A stretch of DNA of 64,000 nt from Pseudopedobacter saltans DSM 12145 (GCF_000190735.1 NC_015177.1:496001-560000), one strand, 5' to 3'; positions 35,187 through 44,892 are shown, counted from the first letter of the stretch. Numbers and translations are program-made. Notes: generated from the letters alone by a model not told the origin.

Positions 35187-36575
35187 CTACAAGTGAATTA
35201 CTTCACCATAAGCATCTGCGGCAGCTTCCATAATTGCTTCGCTCATGGTAGGGTGAGGGTGTACCGATTTAACGATTTCCATACCGGTAGTTTCCAGTTT
35301 TCTGGCTACAACAACCTCTGCTATCATTTCTGTAACGTTCGCACCAATCATGTGAGCACCAAGGAACTCGCCATATTTAGCATCAAAAATTACTTTTACA
35401 AAACCATCTTTTGCTCCGGAAGCACTTGCCTTACCAGATGCAGAGAATGGGAATTTACCTACTTTAATATCGTAACCTGCTGCTTTTGCTGTTTTTTCTG
35501 TATAACCAACAGATGCAATTTCTGGAGAACAGTATGTACATCCAGGGATATTGTTATAATTTAAAGGTTCTGGATGATGACCTGCAATTTTCTCTACACA
35601 GATAATTCCTTCTGCAGAAGCCACGTGAGCTAAAGCTTGTCCCGGAACGATATCTCCGATTGCATATACACCAGCAACATTTGTTTTGTAAAACTCGTCC
35701 ACAATGACTTTACCTTTGTCGGTTTTTACGCCAACTTCCTCAAGACCGATGTTTTCGATATTAGCAACAACGCCAACGGCTGATAAAACAACTTCTGCTT
35801 CTAAAACTTTGTTTCCAGATTCTGTTTTAACATTTACTTTGCAAAGATCTCCTTTAGTGTCTACCGATTCTACAGAAGACTTTGTCATTACCTCTATGCC
35901 TGTTTTTTTGAAAGATCTTACTAATTGCTTAGATACATCCTCGTCTTCTACAGGAACAATGTTGTCCATAAACTCAACAACAGTAACTTTGGTGCCCATT
36001 GTTGCATAGAAATAAGCAAACTCCACTCCAATGGCACCAGAACCTACAACAACCATAGATTTAGGAAGTTGTGGAAGAACCATTGCTTCTCTGTATCCTA
36101 TAATCTTTTTGCCGTCTTGTTTCAGATTTGGTAATTCTCTGGAACGACCTCCTGTAGCAAGAATCGTATGTTTTGCTGTATATTCTTTTGTGGAACCATC
36201 AGCAGCTTTTACTTCGATTTTACCACCTTTTTTAATTTTACCATATCCGTTAATAACGTCGATTTTATTTTTCTTCATTAAGAACTGGATACCTTTACTC
36301 ATACCATCGGCAACGCCGCGGCTTCTTTTTACTATTGCATCAAAATCAGCTTCAGCACCAGCGACCTGTATACCATATTCAGAAGCGTGATTTATATATT
36401 CGAATACTTGTGCACTTTTTAATAAAGCTTTTGTAGGTATACATCCCCAGTTTAGACAAATTCCACCAAGAGATTCTTTTTCTACAACCGCAGTTTTGAG
36501 ACCTAATTGAGATGCTCTGATAGCGGCAACATATCCTCCTGGTCCACTACCTATGACAATAACATCGTAATTCAT
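35187..36575 (-). CDS. lpdA: Dihydrolipoyl dehydrogenase (E3)
   Basis: 462 residues: FAD-binding GSGPGGYVAAIRA (9-21), redox disulfide Cys40/Cys45 in GGICLNWGCIPTKALL, NAD-binding VVVGSGAIGVEFAYF, FAD-binding YAIGDIVPG, and the interface HPHPTMSE (His441/Glu446). It reoxidises lipoamide of pyruvate and 2-oxoglutarate dehydrogenase complexes, producing NADH. No E1/E2 genes adjacent. Typical length. Confidence 0.95.
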   Translation of the reverse strand: MNYDVIVIGSGPGGYVAAIRASQLGLKTAVVEKESLGGICLNWGCIPTKALLKSAQVFEYINHASEYGIQVAGAEADFDAIVKRSRGVADGMSKGIQFLMKKNKIDVINGYGKIKKGGKIEVKAADGSTKEYTAKHTILATGGRSRELPNLKQDGKKIIGYREAMVLPQLPKSMVVVGSGAIGVEFAYFYATMGTKVTVVEFMDNIVPVEDEDVSKQLVRSFKKTGIEVMTKSSVESVDTKGDLCKVNVKTESGNKVLEAEVVLSAVGVVANIENIGLEEVGVKTDKGKVIVDEFYKTNVAGVYAIGDIVPGQALAHVASAEGIICVEKIAGHHPEPLNYNNIPGCTYCSPEIASVGYTEKTAKAAGYDIKVGKFPFSASGKASASGAKDGFVKVIFDAKYGEFLGAHMIGANVTEMIAEVVVARKLETTGMEIVKSVHPHPTMSEAIMEAAADAYGEVIHL

Positions 36576-36689
36576 AATGACTTTGTTTTGGGGCCGAATT
36601 TAGCAATTTTTTATTGAAACAATTGGCTAAAAAAATCGGCTGAAGGTGCAAATGTAAAATTTTTGTCGCATACGCTGATTGGCTGGCGC

Positions 36690-36724
36690 TTAACAATTAG
36701 GTAATAATAAAGGGAGTATCTTTG
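36690..36724 (+). promoter_or_regulatory. Promoter of the TonB receptor-lipoprotein operon
   Basis: TATCTTTG (36717-36724) matches the -7 box; TTAA (36690-36693) lies 23 bases upstream as a weak -33. The leader would be about 25 bases. Confidence 0.5.
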
Positions 36725-36754
36725 CCGCATAAAACATAACACTAACAGTACATA

Positions 36755-39322
36755 ATGGAAAAAAGATTACAAAGAGGAGCTAGTAGCCTGAAGAGGTTAG
36801 TGGCTTTTTTTGTTTTGCTATTATTGGCAAACGTAACTATGGCACAAATAACTTTGAAAGGGAAAGTTGTTGATGCTGTTACAAAAGAACCTTTAACAGG
36901 AGCTGCTGTAACTATAAAAGGAAGTACGATAGGGACAACCGCTGATATCGAGGGAGAGTTTACACTAAAGGTAAAAGAAACACCGGTGGTATTGGTTGTA
37001 GGTTTTGTTAGCTATAATTCTAAGGAAGTAAATATTACTGCAAAAGGTAATGCAGTTTTGCCTGCCATAGAGCTGGAGTCTAACATTACTACAATGTCTG
37101 AAATTGTGGTAAAGGCAAATAGCGTTGCAATAGACAGAAAAACACCAGTGGCTGTATCTACTATTACATCCGCGGTGATAGAGGAGAAGCTCGGTAGCCA
37201 GGAGTTTCCTGAATTGCTGAAGTCTACTCCCGGTGTTTATGCAACCAGGGTTGGAGGTGGATTTGGAGATTCTCGTATTAATTTAAGAGGTTTCCAAAGT
37301 GAAAATATTGCGGTTATGATCAACGGAGTGCCAATCAATGGAATGGAAAATGGTAAAGTTTACTGGTCTAACTGGGCTGGTTTATCCGATGTTACAAGAT
37401 CTATGCAGGTGCAAAGAGGTTTGGGAGCATCAAAAGTTGCCGTACCTTCTGTTGGCGGTACTATAAATATCACAACCAGGACAATAGATGTAATTAAGGG
37501 AGGCTCCATTTTTCAGGGTATAGGTAATGATGGTTATAGTAAGACTACTTTTACTTATTCTTCAGGCTTGATGGATAATGGCTGGGCTTTTACGATATTA
37601 GGCGGTAGAAATGTAGGTAAAGGCTGGGCTGATGGTTTAGATTACGAAGGATATAATTATTTCTTTAATGTATCTAAAAAGATAAACCAAAAACATACGC
37701 TGGCTTTAACGGCTTTTGGAGCACCGCAAACCCATGCCCAAAGATATGACAGGTTGTATATTAATGAGTATAGAGATGCTGCGCAAGGAATTAAATATAA
37801 CCCGAATTGGGGATATTATAATGGGGAGTTTAAATCTTTAAGCGTTAATAAGTATCATAAACCGCAAATTTCATTAAACCATAACTGGACAATAGATGAA
37901 ACATCTTTCTTGTCGACTTCAGTTTATGGATCTGTAGCTTCAGGAGGTGGTATTGCATACACCGGAAGTTTGAAGTTTAACGATTTTAGAACGAATGGCG
38001 CTTATTCTCCGGTAAATATTGATGCAATTGCTCAGAAAAACATAGCAAATCAAGACGGTAGTGCTCTTGGATATATGAGAAACTCTGTAAATGACCATCA
38101 GTGGTATGGTATCTTAAGTACTTATACTAAAAAACTGAATGATAAATTTGATATTCTGGCTGGTATCGACGGCAGATATTACAGAGGTAAACATTATCAA
38201 TTAGTTGATGATTTGTTGGGTGCTTCTTATGTAGCTGATAATACCAATAAAAATAACCCTTTTAACAGAGCAAAAACCGGAGATAAAATAGCTTTTAACA
38301 ATGATGGCGTTATCGGCTGGGAGGGCGCGTTTGTTCAGGGAGAGTATTCAGAAGGACCGGTTTCAGCGTTTGTATCTTTATCCGGATCTAATACATCCTA
38401 CCAGCGCATAGATTATTTCATGTTCTTAAATTCTGATCCGAACCAAAAATCTAAAAAAGTGAACATATTCGGTTTCCAGACCAAAGGTGGGATAAACTAT
38501 AACCTAACGGAAAAACATAATGTATTCGCTAATATCGGTTATTTTGAAAAGGCACCGTTTTTCAATGCCGTTTTCATGAACAACTCCAATACGGTTAATA
38601 ATAATTTTAAAAGAGAGAAAATTGCCAGTTATGAACTTGGCTACGGTTTTAGAACTTCTGCGTTTTCTGCAAATCTAAATTTATATTATACCGATTGGAA
38701 AGATAAATCTTTCACCAGATCTTTTAGCCGTGGAGAGGAGCGTTTCTTTGGTAATTTTTCTGGTGTAAATGCACTTCATAAAGGAGTAGAGCTAGATTTT
38801 GCATACAGGCCGACTAATAAATTTACAATGAAAGGTATGCTTTCGGTTGGAGACTGGAAATGGACAAATAACTTACAAAAGTTAGAGATATATGATGATC
38901 AACAACAAGTTGTCGATACTTATGGCCCGGTTTATATGAAAGGATTGAAAGTAGGGGATTCCCCTCAAACTACTTTGGCTTTAGGAGCAAATTATGATCT
39001 TTTTGAGAATTTCAAAATAGGTATTGATTATAACTACTATGCAAATTATTCTTCAGATTTCAATCCTACGACTTTATTAAAGGAGAATTTGGTTGCATGG
39101 AAAGTGCCTAATTATTCGCTTTTAGATGTAAATGCTGTTTTCAAAATGAAAATCGCGGGTTTAAATACATCATTATTTGCTAATGTAAATAACCTGTTTA
39201 ATACAGAATATATTTCTGATGGCTATGCAAACTTTCAAAATGGAATAAGTAACGCCGCAAATACACAAGTGTTTTACGGAACTGGTAGAACTTGGACAAC
39301 GGGTTTAAAAGTTAACTTTTAA
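36755..39322 (+). CDS. TonB-dependent receptor with N-terminal carboxypeptidase-like domain
   Basis: 855 residues: signal/membrane segment (about 12-30, ending TMAQ), a carboxypeptidase-regulatory-like domain (LKGKVVDAVTKEPLTGAAV... about 33-115), a plug (VAVSTITSAVIEEKLGSQEF, NLRGFQSENIAVMINGVPING, RGLGASKVAVPSVGGTINITT) and a 22-stranded barrel ending TWTTGLKVNF. It imports an unknown ligand across the outer membrane with TonB energy. The partner gene 20 bases downstream encodes a lipoprotein unlike SusD, so this is not a standard SusC/D pair. Confidence 0.88.
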   Translation: MEKRLQRGASSLKRLVAFFVLLLLANVTMAQITLKGKVVDAVTKEPLTGAAVTIKGSTIGTTADIEGEFTLKVKETPVVLVVGFVSYNSKEVNITAKGNAVLPAIELESNITTMSEIVVKANSVAIDRKTPVAVSTITSAVIEEKLGSQEFPELLKSTPGVYATRVGGGFGDSRINLRGFQSENIAVMINGVPINGMENGKVYWSNWAGLSDVTRSMQVQRGLGASKVAVPSVGGTINITTRTIDVIKGGSIFQGIGNDGYSKTTFTYSSGLMDNGWAFTILGGRNVGKGWADGLDYEGYNYFFNVSKKINQKHTLALTAFGAPQTHAQRYDRLYINEYRDAAQGIKYNPNWGYYNGEFKSLSVNKYHKPQISLNHNWTIDETSFLSTSVYGSVASGGGIAYTGSLKFNDFRTNGAYSPVNIDAIAQKNIANQDGSALGYMRNSVNDHQWYGILSTYTKKLNDKFDILAGIDGRYYRGKHYQLVDDLLGASYVADNTNKNNPFNRAKTGDKIAFNNDGVIGWEGAFVQGEYSEGPVSAFVSLSGSNTSYQRIDYFMFLNSDPNQKSKKVNIFGFQTKGGINYNLTEKHNVFANIGYFEKAPFFNAVFMNNSNTVNNNFKREKIASYELGYGFRTSAFSANLNLYYTDWKDKSFTRSFSRGEERFFGNFSGVNALHKGVELDFAYRPTNKFTMKGMLSVGDWKWTNNLQKLEIYDDQQQVVDTYGPVYMKGLKVGDSPQTTLALGANYDLFENFKIGIDYNYYANYSSDFNPTTLLKENLVAWKVPNYSLLDVNAVFKMKIAGLNTSLFANVNNLFNTEYISDGYANFQNGISNAANTQVFYGTGRTWTTGLKVNF

Positions 39323-39342
39323 TCAAGAATAAATCATTAATA

Positions 39343-40500
39343 ATGAAAAAGATATTCAATATAGCAGCTTTGATAGCTACCATTGCTTTAGCGCAGGCAT
39401 GTGATCCGATGAAGGATACTTATGCGGAGTTAGATATAAATAAAATTGATAGAGCCGGAGTTAGGGAAATGACATTAGAGTTGACTGATGCCGATTATTC
39501 AACATTTAAAAAATCCTCTGGTTATACAGAGAAAAATAAAGCTTTCAGTAGTGAAGATTCTGCGAAAATCCTTATTCCAGAGCTATTAAACAGTAAGTAC
39601 AAATATTTGGAGGAAACTTCTACTATTAACGTTACTTATAATCTAAATAATGTGAATACGAAGATGAATCCTACTGTTGGACATACTTTAACCATGGCAG
39701 ATTATTTGGCGGTAAATGGTGCAACTAATGGTCAGCCAAGCGTACCGAAATTTACGACGTTGAACTCTGCATCCAGTATTATAAAAGCGGCGGAGGCTAT
39801 AAATAAAACTCCCAAAAATGGTGATGTTTTACAGTTGACGTTTGCCTGGAATAGTAAGCCCGTGAAAGATTCTACGGCAACAGTTCTTTATTTTGATGGT
39901 GCCTGGGCTATTGCTTATACGCTTCTGGCAACAGATTATACCATTATGACTCAAGCTAATTCGAATTTTAGCTCAGCAGCTGTGGCAAATACATTTATTC
40001 CAATTTTTATAGCTAATAAGTTCCCATATTCTGTAGTAGAAGGTTCTATACAACCTGTACTTTATACTATGTATAACGGTACAGGAAACCCAACAACCAC
40101 AGAGGTTTGTTTATTGAAATATGTATCAGGGAAATGGATTGTTATTAATGGGACGGTTAAGTACGCTTCGAAATTTGCTGTTAAAAGCGGTAAATGGGTA
40201 CCAGACAATACCATAAAACATAAATTGATTACTGACGATTATAAAATAACTATAGCTGGATTATCTAAAACGGAATTGCCGACAGCATCTGAAAATATTG
40301 CGAAATATGGTAATTTTGATATGAGATATTGGAACGACCAACAAATAGAAAAATATTTAGGCTTGTTTGCAGGAGTGAGATTCCCCGATGCAATTACTGA
40401 TCAGAAATGTGAATTAACCTATGTTACTTTTTCACCGTCTGCAACTTTAGTGAAAGTATTTGTTAAAAATGCGGAAGGTAAGTTTGAGATTATAAAATAG
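39343..40500 (+). CDS. Lipoprotein partner of the TonB receptor
   Basis: 385 residues with lipobox LAQAC (Cys20), followed by DPMKDTYAELD. The body is a mixed alpha/beta chain with two similar halves around repeats of the type KFAVKSGKWVPDNTIKHKLITDDY and PELLNSKYKYLEETSTINVTY. No SusD TPR helices. Probably a surface ligand-binding protein that works with the upstream receptor; substrate unknown. It ends at a shared bidirectional terminator. Confidence 0.65.
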   Translation: MKKIFNIAALIATIALAQACDPMKDTYAELDINKIDRAGVREMTLELTDADYSTFKKSSGYTEKNKAFSSEDSAKILIPELLNSKYKYLEETSTINVTYNLNNVNTKMNPTVGHTLTMADYLAVNGATNGQPSVPKFTTLNSASSIIKAAEAINKTPKNGDVLQLTFAWNSKPVKDSTATVLYFDGAWAIAYTLLATDYTIMTQANSNFSSAAVANTFIPIFIANKFPYSVVEGSIQPVLYTMYNGTGNPTTTEVCLLKYVSGKWIVINGTVKYASKFAVKSGKWVPDNTIKHKLITDDYKITIAGLSKTELPTASENIAKYGNFDMRYWNDQQIEKYLGLFAGVRFPDAITDQKCELTYVTFSPSATLVKVFVKNAEGKFEIIK

Positions 40501-40523
40501 TATTAATTTTAAAATCAATTCGA

Positions 40524-40555
40524 ATAAAATCCGGATCTATAGATCCGGATTTTAT
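40524..40555. terminator. Bidirectional terminator between convergent operons
   Basis: A near-perfect palindrome ATAAAATCCGGATC / GATCCGGATTTTAT with a 4-base loop and T-runs on both sides, serving the TonB-lipoprotein operon and the cytochrome c operon. Confidence 0.9.
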
Positions 40556-41019
40556 TATTTTGAGCTATTACTATTTCTTACTTTTGCTACTTCAGCAACA
40601 CTGATTGCAGAAGATTTATTATCAAAGTTATTCCTGATAAACGTTAAAATGTCTGCGATTTGCTGATTGCTCAGATAATTGAAAGCAGGCATTGGATTTG
40701 AATATTCCTCTCCATCTATTTCAATGGGTTCGTTAAGCCCTTTTAATAGAATATTGATCAGTCGGGTCTTATCACCATTTACATATTCTGTTTTTCTTAA
40801 GGGCGGATTTAAATTAGGTACGCCATTTCCGTCTGCCTGATGACAAACCATGCAATGTTGCGTGTATAATGCCTTACCGCTGTCAAATGACTTCTTGAAG
40901 CCCGAAGTTGTCATCGTATTAGATTGTGTTGGCGTAGCTTTTTTTTGCTGTGCCAACACAAAAAGACTTGTGAACGAAAGTGTTGCTGTTAAAAGAAGGC
41001 TTAAGGTTTTATTTGCCAT
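40555..41019 (-). CDS. Small c-type cytochrome
   Basis: 154 residues. Signal peptide (about 1-24), then a class I cytochrome c domain with heme motif Cys56-x-x-Cys59-His60 (CMVCH) and axial Met110 (NPMPAF). Last gene of a three-gene operon; its ATG overlaps the sugar dehydrogenase gene by 11 bases. It is likely the electron acceptor of that dehydrogenase in the periplasm, passing electrons to a terminal oxidase. Confidence 0.88.
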   Translation of the reverse strand: MANKTLSLLLTATLSFTSLFVLAQQKKATPTQSNTMTTSGFKKSFDSGKALYTQHCMVCHQADGNGVPNLNPPLRKTEYVNGDKTRLINILLKGLNEPIEIDGEEYSNPMPAFNYLSNQQIADILTFIRNNFDNKSSAISVAEVAKVRNSNSSK

Positions 41020-42286
41020 TATAACTTATTTTAAAGATTGTACCTTTTTTATCGTCTGTTACATATATCGATCCATCAGGACCCTGGGCCAGGCCGCAAG
41101 GTCTGTACACTGCTTGTGATGCTGATGTAATATTGTCTGATCCGGCAAAACCGTTAGCGAAAAACTCCCAGTTTCCAGATGGTTTACCATTTTTAAAGGG
41201 AACAAAAGCTACAAAGAAACCTTCCTGTTTTTCCGGTGCTCTGTTCCATGATCCGTGAAAGGCTATAAATGCGCCGTTTCGATATTTCTCGGGAAATTGA
41301 GATCCTGTGTAAAATAATAAGCCGTTAGGTGCCAGATGCGCTGGAAAAGCAACAACTGGATTAATGTATGAAGCATCGGCAGCTTTTTTACCATCTCCAC
41401 CATATTCAGGAGCCAGCATGTTTTTCTTCTGAAACGGATCGTAGTAGGCAAAAGGCCAGCCTGCATTATCTCCTTTTTTTAGTTCGTACATACATTCCGC
41501 TGGCAGCTCTGCATTGGTTTTAGCATCAAATAAATCCGGAAATAAAGTGTTTAATTGGTCGCGGCCATGTTGCATTACAAATAGGCTGTTGGTTGTGTTG
41601 TTCCAATCTAATCCTACAACATTTCTTAATCCAGTGGCGTAGCGGGTACCTTGTCCATAGCTTTGGTTTAATTTGTTTGCTTTAAACTGCCAGATTCCTC
41701 CTGCCGAATCCAATAATGGACATCCCGGAACTCCTAAAGAACCTGGTTTGCGGTCTTCCTGCTGACAAGAGTTGGAATAAGCACCTATATTTACATAGAT
41801 GTTATCATTGTTGTCGATAACGATAGATTTTGTTTCGTGTTGTCTGCCCATCTTTAGTCCGGTAATAATCTTTTCCGGATGTTCGGTATCTGCTACTTCG
41901 TTATTCGCGTTTAATTTATATCTGAATACTTCCTGATTAGAAGAGGTATATAAATAACCATTCTTGGTATAGATTCCGGTTCCGCCGTAGTTCCCAAAGC
42001 CTTTGATGACTTCATATTTACCATCTGCATTTGTGTCTTTAAGATAAAGTACTCCTTTGCTGTCAACCGCCCGGGCAAGTTTAACATACATACTCCCGTC
42101 GGGATTTATTGTAAGGTGCCTTGGTTTACCCAAATTTTCTGCTACTATGGCTGTTGTGAATCCTTGTGGTAAGGATATTTTGACATTTCCTGCGACTGGT
42201 ATTTTATTGCCGTCGACTATATTTTGCGCGTAAGAGCAGGCCAGTAACGATACGGCCAAACTAAAAGTTAATATGCTTTTTTTCAT
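41009..42286 (-). CDS. PQQ-dependent sugar dehydrogenase-like (sorbosone dehydrogenase family)
   Basis: 425 residues. Signal peptide (about 1-21), then a six-bladed propeller of the soluble glucose/sorbosone dehydrogenase family: GLKMGRQHETKSIVIDNNDNIYVNIGA, RYATGLRNVVGLDWN, QHGRDQLN, GWPFAYYDP, NGLLFYTGSQFP, AFHGSWNRAPEKQEG, YRPCGLAQGPDGSIYVTDD. These enzymes oxidise aldoses or aldehydes using PQQ; PQQ synthesis genes are not in the window. Overlaps the upstream lyase candidate by four bases (ATGA) and the cytochrome by 11. Confidence 0.85.
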   Translation of the reverse strand: MKKSILTFSLAVSLLACSYAQNIVDGNKIPVAGNVKISLPQGFTTAIVAENLGKPRHLTINPDGSMYVKLARAVDSKGVLYLKDTNADGKYEVIKGFGNYGGTGIYTKNGYLYTSSNQEVFRYKLNANNEVADTEHPEKIITGLKMGRQHETKSIVIDNNDNIYVNIGAYSNSCQQEDRKPGSLGVPGCPLLDSAGGIWQFKANKLNQSYGQGTRYATGLRNVVGLDWNNTTNSLFVMQHGRDQLNTLFPDLFDAKTNAELPAECMYELKKGDNAGWPFAYYDPFQKKNMLAPEYGGDGKKAADASYINPVVAFPAHLAPNGLLFYTGSQFPEKYRNGAFIAFHGSWNRAPEKQEGFFVAFVPFKNGKPSGNWEFFANGFAGSDNITSASQAVYRPCGLAQGPDGSIYVTDDKKGTIFKISYNGK

Positions 42287-43623
42287 TTTATTTTATTTAT
42301 CTGATAAGGTTTCTTGTATCCTGAGGTAACTTTTCCATAAAAAACATTCCTTTTTGCAATATTAATCTCGCCATCTCCTCCTTCGGTTATGAAAAGTTTT
42401 ATGTCTTTGGTAGCGTTTTCTATAACTTCAACACGATCAACTTTCGCACCAACCTGTATAGCTGTTTCGAGCTTCCATTTTAATCCTCCGTCGTTTGTTA
42501 TGTAGGTTTTTATTTTATTCTCGTTTGGAATATAAACTCTAAAAGAGTTCGCTCCAATCTTTTCTAATTCTCTGGGATCTCTTAAATCCCTGATTTCATT
42601 TCCCGGAGATTGAATAGTTGCGAAGACCCATGATTTTCCATTCCAAGTAGCACTTCCGGGACCACCATTTAATTGGTTGTCAAAATAAATTAAAGGCCAG
42701 CCGTTATCCTTATAATGTACAGAGACCTGCAGGCCTGCTAAATGTCCTTTTTCCGGAATACCAGTATCCAGCACCATACAATATTTATCCATTTCTTCGG
42801 TATCTATTGTTTCTCCTAAATCTACATCATTGATATTATATAAATGGTCATTAGACGGATCAAGATAGGCATAATATACATTACGTCCATAAGTAGCATG
42901 CGCATGTTTTCCGAGCTTTTCTCCGGCTATAGTCCAGGCCAAATGTATTTTTCCTTTTTGATTACCATGAGCAGGTTGATAACTGACCTTTCCGTTATAA
43001 ATCTCCATCATATTGTCGGTTTTTCTTGGATATGGATCAATAGCCATCTGCTTTGTCCAGTTTTTTCCTGAATCCGTCGACTTTACAAATCGATAAGGTC
43101 TGTCATCGGAATATTTGTTGTTTTGTCTGGTTTCTCTGTAAAATACGTAAAATGTTCCTTTTTGGGTAATTATCGGAGCGGGGTAAGAGGCTTTCTCTGC
43201 AATGTCTATAAAACTATCTTTCCATTCTCCGTCAATGCTTAAGGGGGAAGGAGAAACCGTCATTTTTAAAGTAGAGTTATGACATCCATAAAATATATAA
43301 ATTTTTCCATCTTTACCCTTTAACATTCCCGGATAATTATGTTTGTCTACAAAAGGAGAATTCCCTACTACTTTATCCACGGACCATGTTTTCGTTCTGT
43401 GATCGTATTCTTTTACTACGGCGCTGCTACTTGCTCCCATCCACGTGACAAAGGTTTTATTCGCCTGTTTATCATAAAAACCTATGTTAATTGGTCTTTG
43501 ATCTGAACGGGTATTGGCTTTTTCACTTAAAAGCGAAACAGACACCTTTTGTGTTGAACAGCCCACAATGAAAAAGCATATATAGGCTAATGGGAGATAT
43601 AATCTGAAATATTGAGGTTTCAT
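42283..43623 (-). CDS. BNR-repeat propeller lipoprotein, candidate polysaccharide lyase (PL24/25-like)
   Basis: 446 residues from the ATG at 43623; an upstream in-frame TTG (43647) is less likely because the lipoprotein signal (MKPQYFRLYLPLAYICFFIVGC) begins here. The chain is a BNR-type propeller (MLKGKDGKIYIFYGCHNS, SYPAPIITQKGTFYVFYRETR, KSTDSGKNW, ATYGRNVYYAYLDPSNDHLYN). The last segment resembles the ulvan-lyase group (PL24/PL25) as I recall it. First gene of the operon with the sugar dehydrogenase and cytochrome c, so it probably generates the sugar that is oxidised. Substrate inferred. Confidence 0.62.
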   Translation of the reverse strand: MKPQYFRLYLPLAYICFFIVGCSTQKVSVSLLSEKANTRSDQRPINIGFYDKQANKTFVTWMGASSSAVVKEYDHRTKTWSVDKVVGNSPFVDKHNYPGMLKGKDGKIYIFYGCHNSTLKMTVSPSPLSIDGEWKDSFIDIAEKASYPAPIITQKGTFYVFYRETRQNNKYSDDRPYRFVKSTDSGKNWTKQMAIDPYPRKTDNMMEIYNGKVSYQPAHGNQKGKIHLAWTIAGEKLGKHAHATYGRNVYYAYLDPSNDHLYNINDVDLGETIDTEEMDKYCMVLDTGIPEKGHLAGLQVSVHYKDNGWPLIYFDNQLNGGPGSATWNGKSWVFATIQSPGNEIRDLRDPRELEKIGANSFRVYIPNENKIKTYITNDGGLKWKLETAIQVGAKVDRVEVIENATKDIKLFITEGGDGEINIAKRNVFYGKVTSGYKKPYQINKIK

Positions 43624-43823
43624 GTATGGTGATAAAGATATTTTCAAATATATCTTTACTGAGAGCTTTTTTATTTAATTTATTTGGCAATTCATACAAT
43701 ATAATTGGCTAAAGCAGTTTAATAAAAAGCCAAAAAAGCATCATGAAGTGATATCTAATCTACTAACTTTGGGATTATGTTTTCTTTACCAGGAAGACGA
43801 TAAACCAAATAATACCCAAAATC

Positions 43824-44819
43824 ATGAAAAGAGGATCGATCGTTTTTAATAAAGGGATAACTTTTTTGTTAACCTTGTTGATTATTACGCTGTCTTGCTC
43901 GTCTTCTAAAGAGGAGACTGCTCCGGAAAAGGAAAAAACAGAGGAAACTGTAGATAAAGCGGATAATGATAAGGATGACCCTTCTAAAGAAGAGCCAAAC
44001 TCAGGCCAGCCACCAAAGGAAGATCCTCCTAAAGAAAACCCAGGAAGCGGAACTGTTAATAACGCCGCTACGCTAAGTGCAACGGCTAGCTCTGGGAGTG
44101 CTTATCCTCTTTTTACTGGGGCTTTTGCCCATGAAAATCCAGATTGTGTACATAGTCCATTTGGGCCACATGTTACACAGGCGTTTGATTCGGATTTAAA
44201 TAAAAATGTATTTGTTTTCCATAGTCATATCATTGATGATAATGACAGATGTACCAATTTTGACAGGGTAAGAATGGAGATTAAGGGAAGCAACAGCAAA
44301 ACGGAACACAAGGAGAATGAAATGGGGTATTACAGATGGAAGTTCAGGCTGCCTGCTGATTTTGTAGGGTCTAATACATTCTGTCATATTTTCCAGATCA
44401 AAGCAAAAAGTGGTGATGCCGGAGCCCCTTTGATTACTATTACGCCGAGAGCTTCGGTCCTGGAAGTTATTCATGATGCCGGTGAGAGTAAAGCCAATAG
44501 TTTAGGAAAGGTTATTTCTGTTCCGTTGGCTCCTTTTAAGGGTGCCTGGGTGGAGGCTTATGTAAAATACAAGAGCAGCGATAATGGTTCTTTTGAAATC
44601 GTATTAACGAGGGTGAGTGACGGTGTTACTTTGTTAAGTTACAGCAAGGCTAGTGGCATAGATATGTGGCGTACGGGCGACAATCAGGTGAATCGGGGAA
44701 AATGGGGAGTATACAGGTCTAAAGGTGATGGAAAAACTGTGTTAAAGGATGAACAGGTTAAATTTGCGGATTTTTGTGTGTCGGAAACGAGTGAGGCGGA
44801 GTGTCCGAGTAGTAAGTAG
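43824..44819 (+). CDS. Jelly-roll polysaccharide lyase-like lipoprotein
   Basis: 331 residues. Lipobox near 26 (LSC), then a Glu/Lys/Asp/Pro-rich linker (about 28-75). The catalytic-type domain has a heparin/alginate-lyase jelly-roll pattern (HVTQAFDSDLNKNVFVFHSH, DNDRCTNFDRVRMEIKGS, GYYRWKFRLPADF, TFCHIFQIKA). The FDRVRMEI and FCHIFQIK strands resemble PL20/PL28-like lyases acting on uronic-acid glycans such as glucuronan or ulvan. Its last codons (Ser-Ser-Lys) are encoded by the first units of a 7-nt repeat array, so the C-terminus may vary by slippage. Confidence 0.6.
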   Translation: MKRGSIVFNKGITFLLTLLIITLSCSSSKEETAPEKEKTEETVDKADNDKDDPSKEEPNSGQPPKEDPPKENPGSGTVNNAATLSATASSGSAYPLFTGAFAHENPDCVHSPFGPHVTQAFDSDLNKNVFVFHSHIIDDNDRCTNFDRVRMEIKGSNSKTEHKENEMGYYRWKFRLPADFVGSNTFCHIFQIKAKSGDAGAPLITITPRASVLEVIHDAGESKANSLGKVISVPLAPFKGAWVEAYVKYKSSDNGSFEIVLTRVSDGVTLLSYSKASGIDMWRTGDNQVNRGKWGVYRSKGDGKTVLKDEQVKFADFCVSETSEAECPSSK

Positions 44820-44892
44820 TAAGTAGTAAGTAGTAAGTAGTAAGTAGTAAGTAGTAAGTAGTAAGTAGTAAGTAGAAGGTAGAAGGTACGGT
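44809..44892. repeat. Tandem 7-nt repeat array, nine perfect GTAGTAA units
   Basis: Nine identical GTAGTAA units (44809-44871), two GTAGAAG units and a degenerate GTACGGT follow in strict 7-nt phase. The array starts inside the lyase candidate's last codons. The rest of this gap (to 45109) holds no other feature that I can see. Confidence 0.85.
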
